64,000 nucleotides of DNA from Perognathus longimembris pacificus (taxonomy: Eukaryota > Chordata > Mammalia > Rodentia > Heteromyidae): assembly GCF_023159225.1 (NCBI RefSeq), contig NC_063161.1, forward strand, positions 119,822,958 through 119,886,957. Direction: 5' to 3'. Position 1 is the first letter of the stretch. Every line of letters begins with the position of its first letter. Shown in pieces: positions 44,966 through 55,728 of the stretch. The position numbers and the translations under genes are program-made. The notes under the pieces are model-generated. The model saw only the letters and a program-made list of their open reading frames with translations. It was not told the origin of the DNA and did not search any database.

Positions 44966-45328
44966 TTTCTTTTTTTACCTTTAGTTTTTGTAGTATTAGA
45001 ATTTTAACTGAGGGCCTTACATTTGCTGGGCAAGTTCTCTTCCACTGAGCCATGGTTGCACTGGAAATTTTTGAAGGCTTTGCTTTTTTGCCCAGCCCTA
45101 CACATGGATGGCAATCTGCTTGTTTTAGGATTTGCACAATCCCAACCAGCTCATTGTCATAGCTGGGATGACAAGTGCATGCCACCATGCCTAGCCTACT
45201 TCTGTTGAAATGAAATTTTGTGAAATGTTCTTCCCAGATTGGCCTTGGTCTGAAATCTTCTTGATCACAGCCTTCTCAGTAGCTAGGATTACTGACCGGT
45301 TTGAGCTACAGGCACCCTGCTTAGTATT
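44966..45328 (-). repeat. Composite SINE: tRNA-like + two 7SL-like units
   Basis: The plus strand shows the antisense order: tRNA-like unit (TTAACTGAGGGCCTTACATT... CCACTGAGCCATGG), then a 7SL-like unit (TCATAGCTGGGATGACAAGT, GCCACCATGCCTAG), then a second (AGCCTTCTCAGTAGCTAGGA, GAGCTACAGGCACC). Confidence 0.72.
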
Positions 45329-45469
45329 AACATTTAGTTAAAAGCATTTGCAAACTACTTCAACTTAGTCCTTCATAGGTTTAAGTTCTATTTGAAATAA
45401 GATATTGACTTATGAGTTGGGAATATATAGGTGATTTAAAAAATCTCTACTCTCAAGAAGCTTAATCTT

Positions 45470-45850
45470 TGTTTTTATTTTTTTTCTTATTTATTGTCAA
45501 AGTGATGTACAGAGAGGTTACAGATTCATATGTTAGGCCTTCGGTACATTTCTTGTACTGTTTGTTACCTCCTCCCAGATTCCCCCCTCCCCCTTCCTCC
45601 TCTACCTCTCCCCCCATGAGTTGTTCAGTTGGTTTTGGAGTTCTTTGTCTTTTTATCCTTTGTCTCTCGATTTTGATATTCCCTTTTACTTCCCTAGTTC
45701 TAATACCAGTATATACAGTTTCTAGTGTACTCAGATAAGATACAGTGATAGTGCAGGTACAACCACAGGAAGGGGATACAAGAGGATCATCAACAATAGA
45801 AACTACAGTTTCGCAGGGCATGTTGAAAGTAATTACAACAGTGAAAAAAA
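45470..45850 (-). mobile_element. Short L1 3' end (type B)
   Basis: Only the type B 3' UTR and tail are present, with the C-rich tract at 45583-45615 (G-rich on the sense strand). The 15-base TSD AAGAAGCTTAATCTT is exact at 45455-45469 and 45851-45865. Confidence 0.94.
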
Positions 45851-45865
45851 AAGAAGCTTAATCTT

Positions 45866-46671
45866 AACACTATATTGTTCCTATCAATTTGAACAATAGT
45901 AAGTTCAAAGAAGAAGAATAAATTGAGAAGGAAAACATTTGCCCTATCAAAACTTGGGTACCACTTAGAAATTATTGATTAATATGGGTTTGAAAGACTT
46001 GTATTAATAGAATCATCACATGATCCTCTCCTCTTTAGCAGTAGTAGACTACAAAACAGAGATGCAAGATTTGTATTAGTATTAGTTCTTTGTAGCATTC
46101 TATGTGGGCCAGTGGCTGGCTGAAGATTTAGCATTCCTTTGTTTCTATGAGGCCATAAGGTATGTTATGTCCGCTCCAGTATCATGAGTGTGCAGATACC
46201 AAGAGGCTGAAGGTGTATTTGCCTTTGTGAGTCTGCCTATGAGAGAGTGCACAGGGGACTAAATGTTCAAGTGATAGTTATAGGGGAAAAAAGACCATGC
46301 TGAAATACTGGGTTTGAAGAGATCGTTTTCTTTTTGCAGACTGGGTAATTTCTACTTAATCTATCCTTCTGTATTCTCTCAGTAATTTTTATCTAATTTG
46401 GACGAACTGGTCTTTCTTGACAAATATCCCTTTTGTACATACAGAATGTTCCTGCTCATTCATATCAGATACATCTAGCTCAGCTGCTTTTCTTTGAATT
46501 TAAGAATCTGGATGGTAAAATTAGAAGATGAACATGTTCAACACAGGAATGAATTGTTATGAACAAGCGTAAAAGACATCATGCTATAGACCTGGCTGGG
46601 AAAATCTTGTTTTTAATCTCTCTGAATTAGGGACAAGATAAGTGGCTTTATTAATTTTTTTGAAGAAGTTA
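45866..46671. other. Unassigned DNA
   Basis: No gene or repeat is recognised. Confidence 0.4.
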
Positions 46672-46790
46672 GATGCTGGACATGGTGGCAAATGTTTGTA
46701 ATCTTAGTACCTAGGGGACTAAAGGAAAAGGATTTTAAGTTCAAGGCCAAACTTAGGCTACAGGTGAGTTTCAAACCAAGAGGGAGAGAG
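46672..46790 (+). repeat. B1-type SINE with microsatellite tail
   Basis: GATGCTGGACATGGTGGCAA starts a B1-like monomer, followed by a TTTAAGTTCAAGGCCAAACT block. It runs into a TG repeat at 46796. Confidence 0.75.
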
Positions 46791-46795
46791 ATTGT

Positions 46796-46884
46796 ATGTG
46801 TGTGTGTGTGTGTGTGTGTGTGCATGTGTATGCACATGTGCATACATGTGTGCACGTGTCTGTGTGTGCATGTATGTGTGTGAA
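46796..46884. repeat. (TG)n microsatellite
   Basis: A pure TG run to 46821, then interrupted TGCATG/TGTG units to 46884. Confidence 0.95.
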
Positions 46885-47208
46885 TGAGAAACAGAGAGAA
46901 CACATAGGAGTGAGCAGGGAAAGGCTAAGCCTATGGAAAGGGACTTTCTTTATGTAAGAAACATTACCAAGTTCCTGCATTTGTTCACCAGATTTAACTC
47001 CCCAAAGCATTTGAACCTATATTTCTTTTCTTTTCCACATTCATTTATATGTAGTTGAAAAAAGATGCCCCAAAGAGTACTTCCCACCTTGCTATAAAGG
47101 GTGGAACATAGTGATCACCTTTGTTTTATGAAAGTAAGAGCCAATACTTAATATTCTGCAAACCATCATGTGAAATACCTATACTACCCACTTCTAGTTA
47201 AGAGTTAT
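46885..47208. other. Unassigned DNA
   Basis: No gene is recognised. The end resembles an old MIR/L2 copy that was split by the next SINE. Confidence 0.35.
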
Positions 47209-47221
47209 TATCCTTATTTTT

Positions 47222-47423
47222 TATTTTTTGGCCAGTCCTGGGCCTTGGACTCAGGGCCTGAGCACTGTCCCTGGCTTCTTTCCGCTCAAGGCTAGCTCTC
47301 TGCCACCTGAGCCACAGCGCCCCTTCTGGCCATTTTCCATATATGTGGTGCTGGGGAATCTAACTGAGAGCTTCATGATAGGAGGCAAGCACGCTTGCCA
47401 CTAGGCCATATTCCCAGCCCCAC
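47222..47423 (-). repeat. IDL-Geo SINE (subfamily B)
   Basis: The minus strand starts GGGGCTGGGAATATGGCCTA and carries GGCAAGCGTGCTTGCCTCCT and GAAGCTCTCAGTTAGATTCC. The box B motif has lost its G (TTAGATT instead of TTCGATT). A 13-base TSD TATCCTTATTTTT lies at 47209-47221 and 47424-47436. Confidence 0.95.
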
Positions 47424-47869
47424 TATCCTTATTTTTGAGATAAAGAAATAAAGCTAAAAAATAACAAAAATAAATTTTAAAAAATACCCTCCATTTTTTT
47501 CAGCAAGATGCAGAGCCAAAATTTCTTCAAGTTCAATTAATTTCTGGTTGTGGCAATGGAGGTTTCTCTCCATTCCTGAATGGATAGACTGACTGGTCTC
47601 ACCCACGTGTCTGAAGGGTTTGGGCAGTAAGGAAAGTCTATCTTTTCGGAAGGGAACTGTAAGGGAACTGTATGCAAGCTGTAGCTTTTTAAGTAGCTGA
47701 TATTTTAGGGCTCATCTATGGTCTGTATACTTTCTCAAGTAGAAGAGAGGGGATGCCACCCTAAGGTCCCAATTAGTTACACAATAAAAGGGCTAAGAGT
47801 TTGGATTGCCAAGTTTATGGTGGTCAGTGGTAAAAATTGGTTAAAAATTGTCTGCTTGCCACCCCCCTC

Positions 47870-48500
47870 CCGCCCTCTCTTATCCCTCATTTAGTGGTTC
47901 ATAATTGGCTACAAAGCAAAGGCAGACATTGTCATCTCTAAGTTCTCCCCCCAGCCCCTGGAGTACTGCCGTTAAGTAAAACTATTCAATAGTTTAAGTG
48001 GAGCTCTAATTAATGAGTCTGATTCCTGCCTGACACTGGCTCATTTTTAACCTGGTAAACTCATTAAACCTCTGCTCTTCATTTAGCCACGGGTGACCAG
48101 AGTATCATAATTTCAACTAAGTGTGCTCAGTGATTTAATGGGCCTTGAGTTTCCCCGCATTCCCCGAGTGTCCCGTCTGAGGAGCTCAATCAGCCCCGTT
48201 GAGAAGTTTATTTAGTGCAATGAGAGATCTCTCTGATCTATCCTGAATTCAACAGAAGGCTTTAAAAATGAATGAAAGCAAACCGCTGGCTCCACAATTT
48301 CAAACGACCCATTTTGCTTTAACCGTAAATCAGCCAAGGGGTCTGAAACACAGACAGTTTCCAGACAGTGCAGGTCATCTCCTGAGTTAATGAGACCATG
48401 GTGCTCAACACTCCTTACCTTTGCCAGCAGATGCCAGCACTTCCTTTTCTTGGACAAGAAATGATCTGGGGGTTTGGTCTCCATACATTCTGAGATTTTT
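47870..48500. promoter_or_regulatory. Candidate conserved non-coding element 1
   Basis: About 630 bases contain no recognisable repeat. They show a TAATTAAT homeodomain-type core (48007-48014), TTAATGAG words and balanced, non-simple composition. The look is that of vertebrate developmental enhancers. The minus-strand 90-codon frame (48212-48484) shows no domain. Conservation itself could not be tested here. Confidence 0.45.
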
Positions 48501-48839
48501 TTTTTAATAAAGGCTGATTAAAAGCAACAACAACACACATATATGATTGTTCTCTGCCCACTTTCATTCTCAATTTCTGCTCAGTTAATCACAGCAAAGG
48601 GAATTCCAGAAAAAGCTGTTTCCTCATTTTTGTATCTGCTGGTTCATGAATGTGTAGAATACATACTAAATGGCTTCCCTTTCCTATATAAAAGAACCTT
48701 CAAAATTCAAAGCAGGCCAGAGATGAATGGTTTCTAATTTTAATGGGCTCTTATAAGGGTCCTGTCAATACCAGGCTCCTAGTAAGTGTTTTATAACAGT
48801 GACAGCTTTGCAAATATTGTAACATATGTAACTTGAACT

Positions 48840-49080
48840 GGGTCAATACATGGCGGAGAAATCAGACTGTGAGATGGTCGAGCTGTTCATTTTGGCTGTC
48901 TTTACAATCAATCAGCCAGACCAACCGAGTCTGCAGTGATACTGATTATTGAGAGTGAAAACTAATGGATTGGCTGTGCTGTCTGCCAGGCCCATTCAAT
49001 AGCCACAACCTCTGTCACCATACAGATGGGGTGTCATCTTTTGAAAACCAAAGTTACAAGGAATAAATTCTAAGCCCATC
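48840..49080. promoter_or_regulatory. Candidate conserved non-coding element 2
   Basis: A second repeat-free block 340 bases on. It holds CATGGCGGAG (YY1-like core at 48849-48858), CAATCAATCAG (a PBX-like TGATTGAT on the minus strand, near 48906) and several CTGTC words of the MEIS/TGIF type. Motif presence is direct; function is inference. Confidence 0.4.
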
Positions 49081-49130
49081 CAGAAGCAGGCTTGTACTCA
49101 CTTGGGGGCTGCCAACAAAACAAAAACAAA

Positions 49131-49133
<3 letters not shown>

Positions 49134-49173
<40 letters not shown>
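49134..49173. repeat. (CA)n microsatellite
   Basis: About 19 CA units preceded by AAACAAACAAA. Confidence 0.97.
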
Positions 49174-49175
<2 letters not shown>

Positions 49176-49304
49176 CATTGGTACAATCTATTCCAATAAA
49201 CTGTGCAGGGTATATTTTTGTAGCTGACTCATTTCAAAAACCCAGTTTATAGACTATGGTGCCAGACCACAAAAAAAAAATCATTTCTGTTTTCTCAACT
49301 TTCT

Positions 49305-49470
49305 CTCTCTCTCTTTCTTCCTTCCTTCCTTTGTTCCTTCGTTCCTTCATTTGTTCGTTCCTTCCTTCTTTTCTTCTTTCTTCCTTTCTTCTTTCCCTTC
49401 CTCCCTCCCTCCCTTTCTCTCTTCTTCCATTCCTCCCTTCCTTTCTTCCTTTTTTCCCATTTCCTTTCTT
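49305..49470. repeat. Polypyrimidine tract
   Basis: C/T-rich strand of TTCC, TTCG and TTTC units, imperfect, with few purines. Confidence 0.92.
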
Positions 49471-52003
49471 TTTTGCTTTTGTTCTTAATTCAAAAGTGTG
49501 TAAACAGGGAAATTATCTGAACTATATTTCCCAAGTATAAAGAGAAAATTCTTAAAACAATATCCCAGTTCTAGAAGTAAGATTTGGGACTCCTAAGTCC
49601 TTTTCTTAATTTGCAGCAGTGACTAGATATATTAAGCTACCATGGTTCCTCTCTGTATTCTTCAATTCCAGACAGCTCAGCCATGACTGCTAGAAGGCTA
49701 AGTGTATTATTTGTGTTGTCTAATGCAAATGCTGCTGAGTTGTTAGGTTAAGGCCAAGATGTTCCAATAAAAGTGTCTTTCAGTTTTTGCCTAAACTTGA
49801 TTCAAATTACATCTGTACAGAATGAATTACCTTCACGGTATTTCTCCAGGGACGTCTCTGGATGTAATAGAGATAAAACAAAAACTGCTTATCAACGTTT
49901 CCAGTTAGAGAAGGAGGGGGGGTGAGAGAGAAGGGAGGAAGGGAAGGAGAGAGGGAGAGAGGGAATTTAAGCAAAATAAATCTTTTTGAAGACAGTACTA
50001 CCAACTTCATTGAGATTCTGTAAGAACAATAGAGATTGGAGAGTAGAGAGGACACTGAAGAAATACAGGTGAAGATAGAGGCAAGTCTCTGAAATTTAAA
50101 ATGTTTATTTGTCATCCTGAGCTACTGACTTTGGGGTATGCAAAAATGATCTGTCCATTTATATTTAGTCACAGCTTTGGAGGAACCAAGTTAAAAGACA
50201 TCGTCCTGTGATAAAATGGGCCATCTTATACACAAAGGAACTTGTGTGTAGATCAGCAAAAGAAGAAAGAGAAAAATTGCATATAATCATACTAAGAGGA
50301 AAGATAGAAGAAGGTATAATGAACGGTCCAAGGTTTTCTTAGCTACAGTGCTGGAGACCAGTAGATGTCTCACTTCATTCGTCCCTTTCAGAAAAAAATT
50401 TCTAGTACTAGGACTTCCTATGTTAGCTGGGTGAGAGTCCAGGTGGAGAATGAATTTCTCATCTTTCCTTGCAGCTAGGTCTGGCTCTTGAGCAGTGTAC
50501 AGAAGTAATGTGTAACTTCTGGCTCTAAATGAAAACGAAAACTTTTTAATCTTCACTTTTTCCTCCTGCTTCCCACAGGCTGGAGTGTAGATGTGATGAT
50601 GGTTTACCCCCGCCACATGGATTAGAGCCACCTTTAGTGAATGATGAGAAGAGAAAGACATTGGTTCATCTCTCAGAAAGGAACCACCTTACACCCCTGA
50701 ACTAGTTACTGGCTTGCATCTTCTGGGAAGTATTTAGGAGAGTTCTTTGCTAATCAAAGAGTGCTCCTTGCACCAGCATCAGAACCCACAAATTTACCAG
50801 AAACATATAGACCCTAGGCTTACTGGATTATAATCTGCCTTTTAAAAAGATCTCTAGACAATTTTTAGACACATTAAAATACTGAATCTGGGTGAAGATT
50901 CAGATAAATTGTGTCAAGGCTTATGGATATGATCTCCATGCCTGTTGGTTCTTTTCATGATGATCTTATAGTAAAATTCAACAAATATTTTGTTAAGTAT
51001 TATGTATCAGGAATTTTTCTAGGTACTATACATACATCAGTGTAGAAAACAGGCAAAATTCTCATCCCTCACAAGTTTGTAATCTATTGGAAGATTGGGT
51101 AAAATGCTCTTCATGTAGTTTAGATGTCATTACCAGGTTGTTGTTCAGAGTAGGTTTTCTAATGATTAGTTTAGGAAAATTAAATGCTATAACAAGAGGA
51201 AGTGACACCTAGAAAATTCAGGGGGCCTATGAGGTTGTAAGTACTACAAAATCTTCAAGACCAGCAAGCATTTTGTATAATGTGGACATTATCACTTCAG
51301 GGAAACAGTATTCCAAAGTTTGTGGGAAGCCCTTTTGCAGTCAAAGGCTCTAGTAAGCGTAGAGTGAGGCTTGTGTCTAGTTATGTTCGCTGATCTGCCT
51401 CATCCATTGCTGAAGAGCAAGTAAGGGAGCCTTCAAGGGGCTTCTTTCTAGTAGGAAGTATTACTTCCTTATGGAGAAGCTTGACATAATGGAAACTGAT
51501 TCAGATAACTTCACTGGAAAGTGTCGAAATCTAAAATCCACTTTCTCAAGATTTATTTTTGTTAGTGGTTTTATATGTCCTGGATACTTTTTCAAATTTT
51601 GGACTTGACTCTTAACAATAAGTCTGAAAATGGGTAGTTTAAATTTTCCAGACATTTTTCCTTTACAAAATTATTTTGGTTCAAAGTACCTTGTCATTTA
51701 AGATACATTTTTGAATTTCATCAATTTCCTTTTGAAAGCCCATGAGGGCTTCAACTGGGATTCCATGGAGCTCATAAATGAATTAGAGGAGAACTCAATT
51801 CTTGAATAAAGCTGAGTTTTCCAATCCACGAACAAGACATAGCTCCATTTACGTATATATTTCATTTCTTTTGGAAAATTATTGTAGTTTTCAGCACAGA
51901 TGTTATTCAATTTTTTGTTAAATTTATTATTAAGTATCCTATTTTAAGTAGGCTTGCTGTTAAATCTTATTTTCCTAAATTTTTCACTGAGAGTGCATCT
52001 GGG
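49471..52003. other. Unassigned, repeat-poor DNA
   Basis: No gene is recognised. A short GA-rich tract sits at 49912-49965. Around 50995-51085 an old L2-like pattern is visible (ATTATGTATCAGGAATTTTT, then AATCTATTGGAAGATTGGG). The 124-codon minus-strand frame at 50287-50661 has no domain signature. Confidence 0.45.
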
Positions 52004-52017
52004 CACAACTGATTTTT

Positions 52018-52817
52018 TTTTAGATTTTTATTTTATTTTATTTTTAAATTTTTTAAAATTTTTATTGTCAAACTGATGTACAGAGAGGATACATTTTCTT
52101 TTTCTTTTTCTTTTTTTTTTTTTTTTTTTGGCCAGTCCTGGGCCTTGGACTCAGGGCCTGAGCACTGTCCCTGGCTTCCTTTTGCTCAAGGCTAGCACTC
52201 TGCCACTTGAGCCACAGCGCCACTTCTGGCCGTTTTCTGTATATGTGGTGCTGGGGAATCGAACCCAGGGCCTCATGTATATGAGGCAAGCTCTCTTGCC
52301 ACTAGGCCATATCCCCAGCCCCGAGAGGATACATTTTCATACATTAGGCATTGGATACATTTCTTGTACCATTTGTTACCTCCTCCCTCATTCCCCCCTC
52401 CAGCCTCCCCCTTTCCCTCCCCCCTCCCCCTTTCCCTCCCCCCCCCATGAGTTGTTCAGTTGATTTAAACCAAACAGCTTTGCAAGTATTGCTTTTGTAG
52501 TCGTTTGTCTTTTTACCCCGTGTCTCTTGATTTTGGTATTCCCTTTCAGTTTCCTAGTTCTAATACCAGTATACACGGTTTCCAATGTACTCAGATAAGA
52601 TACAGAGATAGTGCAGGTACAACCACAGGAAGGGGATACAAGAGGATCATCAATGATACATACTATGGTTTCACATGGCATGTTGAAAGTAATTACAACA
52701 GTCATTTCCATAACATGGAGTTCATTTCACTTAGCATCATCTTATGTGTTCATAGGGTATAGCTATTGGGCTCTTTTAATCCCCTGCTTTGACTAGCCTA
52801 AACCTGAGCTTGTCTCC
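52018..52817 (-). mobile_element. 5'-truncated L1 (type B) with nested SINE
   Basis: Type B 3' UTR and tail in antisense, including a long C-rich tract at 52392-52446. The 14-base TSD CACAACTGATTTTT is exact at 52004-52017 and 52818-52831. An IDL-Geo SINE sits inside and duplicates GAGAGGATACATTTTC of the L1. Confidence 0.95.
52099..52322 (-). repeat. IDL-Geo SINE (subfamily C) inside L1
   Basis: The minus strand starts GGGGCTGGGGATATGGCCTA and has an intact Geo arm and A-tail. The 16-base TSD GAGAGGATACATTTTC is exact at 52083-52098 and 52323-52338. Confidence 0.97.
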
Positions 52818-52831
52818 CACAACTGATTTTT

Positions 52832-53237
52832 GTGCATTGACTTTATAGACTGTGTCCTTGTCATAGTCAGTTGTTTACAGTAGCTTTACATTTTTAGGCA
52901 TTTCTTAAGTATATGAATACATTATCCCCAAATAAAATAATTTTACTTCTTTCTTTATAATCTCTAAGCCTTTGTTACTTAATCTTGCCTTATTGCATGG
53001 GACAGAAATTTTAGTACAGTATAGTATGCAAATTTTGAGTGAGCATACTTGTATCTTTTTTATCTGAAGTATAAATTAATAGGATATTTGCCATTGTAAA
53101 TATTAGCTGTAGTCTTGCTAATGCCTGTCTGACTTTATCTTATAGAAGGCCTTAATCAGATTAGTCAAATCTTTTGTATTCTTACTTTCCTCCATTTTTT
53201 TTAACGATAAATGGGAGCATAATGTAGTTAGTTCAAA
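52832..53237. other. Unassigned DNA
   Basis: No gene or repeat is recognised. Confidence 0.4.
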
Positions 53238-53320
53238 GCCTTTTCTGTATATTGAGGTTTGGGCCCAGGGTTTCATGTATGCTGAAAAAGTGCTTTATCT
53301 CTGAGTTAAACCCTAAAACC
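53238..53320 (-). repeat. ID/tRNA-like SINE fragment
   Basis: The plus strand reads TTTGGGCCCAGGGTTTCATG, then TGCTTTATCTCTGAGTTAAACC, an antisense tRNA-like unit with a degenerate box B. Confidence 0.5.
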
Positions 53321-53437
53321 CTTTTTTATATAGTGAGATTATCACTTATTTTATTTTTCCTTCTGAGTATCCATTTTGTGTATTATTAGTAGATTTGGTT
53401 GGTAATGTTTTGGTTAAGAGTTTTGCTCTAGAGGATT

Positions 53438-53720
53438 CAGGGGGGAAAAGGAAACCCTCATACACTGTTGCTGGGAGTATAAACAAGTACAACCACTATG
53501 GAAATCAGTGTGAAGGTTCCTCAACAAACTAAATGTAGACATACTTTATGACCCCGCCATACTACTTTTGGGGAGATATCCAAAGGAATGTAAATCAATA
53601 TGAAAGAAAGACATTGGCATTCACATGTTTATAACAGCGCTGTTCACAGTAGCCAAACTGTAGAATCAGCCAAGGTACCCAAATGATGAATGGTAAAGAA
53701 ATATAGTGTATCTATCTATA
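53438..53720 (+). pseudogene. Old L1 ORF2 C-terminal fragment
   Basis: The nucleotides follow the ORF2 C-terminal order: AGGAAACCCTCATACACTGT, GTACAACCACTATGGAAATC, CATACTTTATGACCCCGCCA and GTACCCAAATGATGAATGG. It is broken by stops and shifts and has no tail or TSD. It is more diverged than every other L1 in the window. Confidence 0.85.
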
Positions 53721-55432
53721 TATGATATGTCTATATCCATATCTATATCTTTATCTCAGGGAACATTACATTAACCAATAACAATAATATTTTCCATCAG
53801 ATTTTCTAGATTTTCTTATGCTGTCTTATTTTGGTACCCTAGAAACTCAGTATTATATCTACCTTTGGTTCAATGGATATTTTAATGTTTCTCTCGGCTT
53901 TGTTCCACCTTCTCTAGAGAAAACAAGGCAAATGGTTCTCAGGTTCTCAGTGAGGAATCCTCCTTCATCACTTCTTTGTGATAAAATTGCTCCCTGTTGT
54001 TCAGGAAAAGTTCTCCAGTTCACATCTAGGAGAAGAGGAACTGGACCAGAAACAGACAACCCTATAAGTCAATTATTACTGTTCCATAAAAAGGTAAACT
54101 GGAGTGATTGTGACAAAATCAGGCATCTGGGTGGTAATCTTATCTTTTATCTTTACAACATGGAGAGGGAATTCAGCTAACCATTCTAAACACCAATACA
54201 CTTCTAATTCTGCTTTTTAGTTAGCCCATTTCACCAATCCTAAGACACATAGTTACTGTATGCTGTCTCTGAAATCTGGGTACTTTCCCACAATTAATAA
54301 TTTAGTACAGATTAATTGGCTGCATTGACTTCTGTGTAATGATACATCTAATTCTGGTATGTATGTATAATTAATGCTGTCTTAGAGTTAAAGAGATAAA
54401 GTTATTCATCTGTAATATGAACATGATAATATTCAGGTTGCAGTGATATAGATATTTAACGAGGAACTTTGTCAGCTTCTAGGAAATATTGTACAGGAAT
54501 CAAAATGCGAGATAAGAATTTAAATTCTCAGGTTCTCCTTTGACCCTCCACAAAAAGTAACAACAATTTTCATTGCCTAAGCAAGTAAGAGACACAAGGA
54601 TGTACAACAGAAGAAAAAGTAAGCTAATTGTTCTGATAATTTAAGGCCTCTTTATGGGAAGTATACTCTTTGTATAGCTAAGATATTATGCCAAACAAAC
54701 AAAACCCCTTAGATACTTAAAATAGGATTTGAAACGTGACTGACATATACAATATGCAAAAATAAAATTTTCCCATTTCTTTTCCTCAGTAAAATATGGA
54801 TGCATATAGAGGTATAAGGCTGTTTTGGAGGAAAAATGCTTTTCTATTGGAAAAAATCTGAATTCCTCCATTTCCCCAGGGGTGGAGTGGGGGAGAGTTT
54901 CAGGCTTAGGGATGAAGAAAATATTCAAAACAGAATGTTTTACGTGAAACTCAAAACTGTAATCTAGCTGTAGTTATCAAATTCTTCACTTAAAAAAATA
55001 AGTTTAATACCCTTTTATCTATACCAAGACAGTGCACTGAATTTTCTCCCTTACATTGTTTTTAGCAAATTGGTATTAAAACAAGCAAGAATTCATGAAT
55101 CTATGTTCCTCTATGTAACACATGAAGAATAAGCATCCTTCGAATGACCCTGGACCAAGAAGCACTATGGTAAGATCTGGCTGCTGAACAGTATACCCCA
55201 GCAGGAGAGTTTCAGCAGAGAGGAAGAGCTTCTGCTAAGTTTAGCTTTTTATTGGAATAAAATATAAAGACCATTGCTCACCATAACAAACAAGGCCAGA
55301 AAATAATACCTGTAAAACGTCAAGGGCTAAACTTGTCTGAATTAGTTCACACTTCACCATTCGTGAGTGCTCACCTGGATAGCAGTAAAGGCATCAGGAA
55401 GCCTGGGATTTGAAGCAGCTTACATGTGTGCT
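53721..55432. other. Unassigned DNA
   Basis: No gene or repeat is recognised. An open frame at 53818-54180 (120 codons) has no domain signature. A short ATCTATATCTAT-type low-complexity patch is at 53708-53755. Confidence 0.4.
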
Positions 55433-55728
55433 ATAGACTGTGTCCACCAGCTTTCATGTGGAGAAACCTAGTAGTCAATGTGAAAGCATTTGGAGGTGGG
55501 ATCTTTGGTAGTGATTGAGGCATGAGTAGGATTAGTGCCTTTTTCTACTGCATGAAGCTCCCGCAAAAGGACAGCTGTCTGTAGCAGGAGATGGCTACTC
55601 ACCAGACCTTGAATCTCTGGTGTCTTTATTTTGGATTTCTCAGACTCCAAAACTGTGAGAAATCAATTTATGTTATTTCTGTCACCCAGTTGATAGTATT
55701 TTATTATAATAGGCCCCCAAACTAAGAG
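55433..55728 (+). mobile_element. MaLR-type LTR (MLT1/MST-like)
   Basis: Landmarks in order: ATAGACTGTGTCCACCAGC, TTTGGAGGTGGGATCTTTGG, GGATTAGTGCC, CAGACTCCAAAACTGTGAG, ATCAATTTATGTTATTTCTG and CACCCAGTTGATAGTATTTTA. It is an ancient solo LTR without internal sequence. The subfamily is uncertain. Confidence 0.65.
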
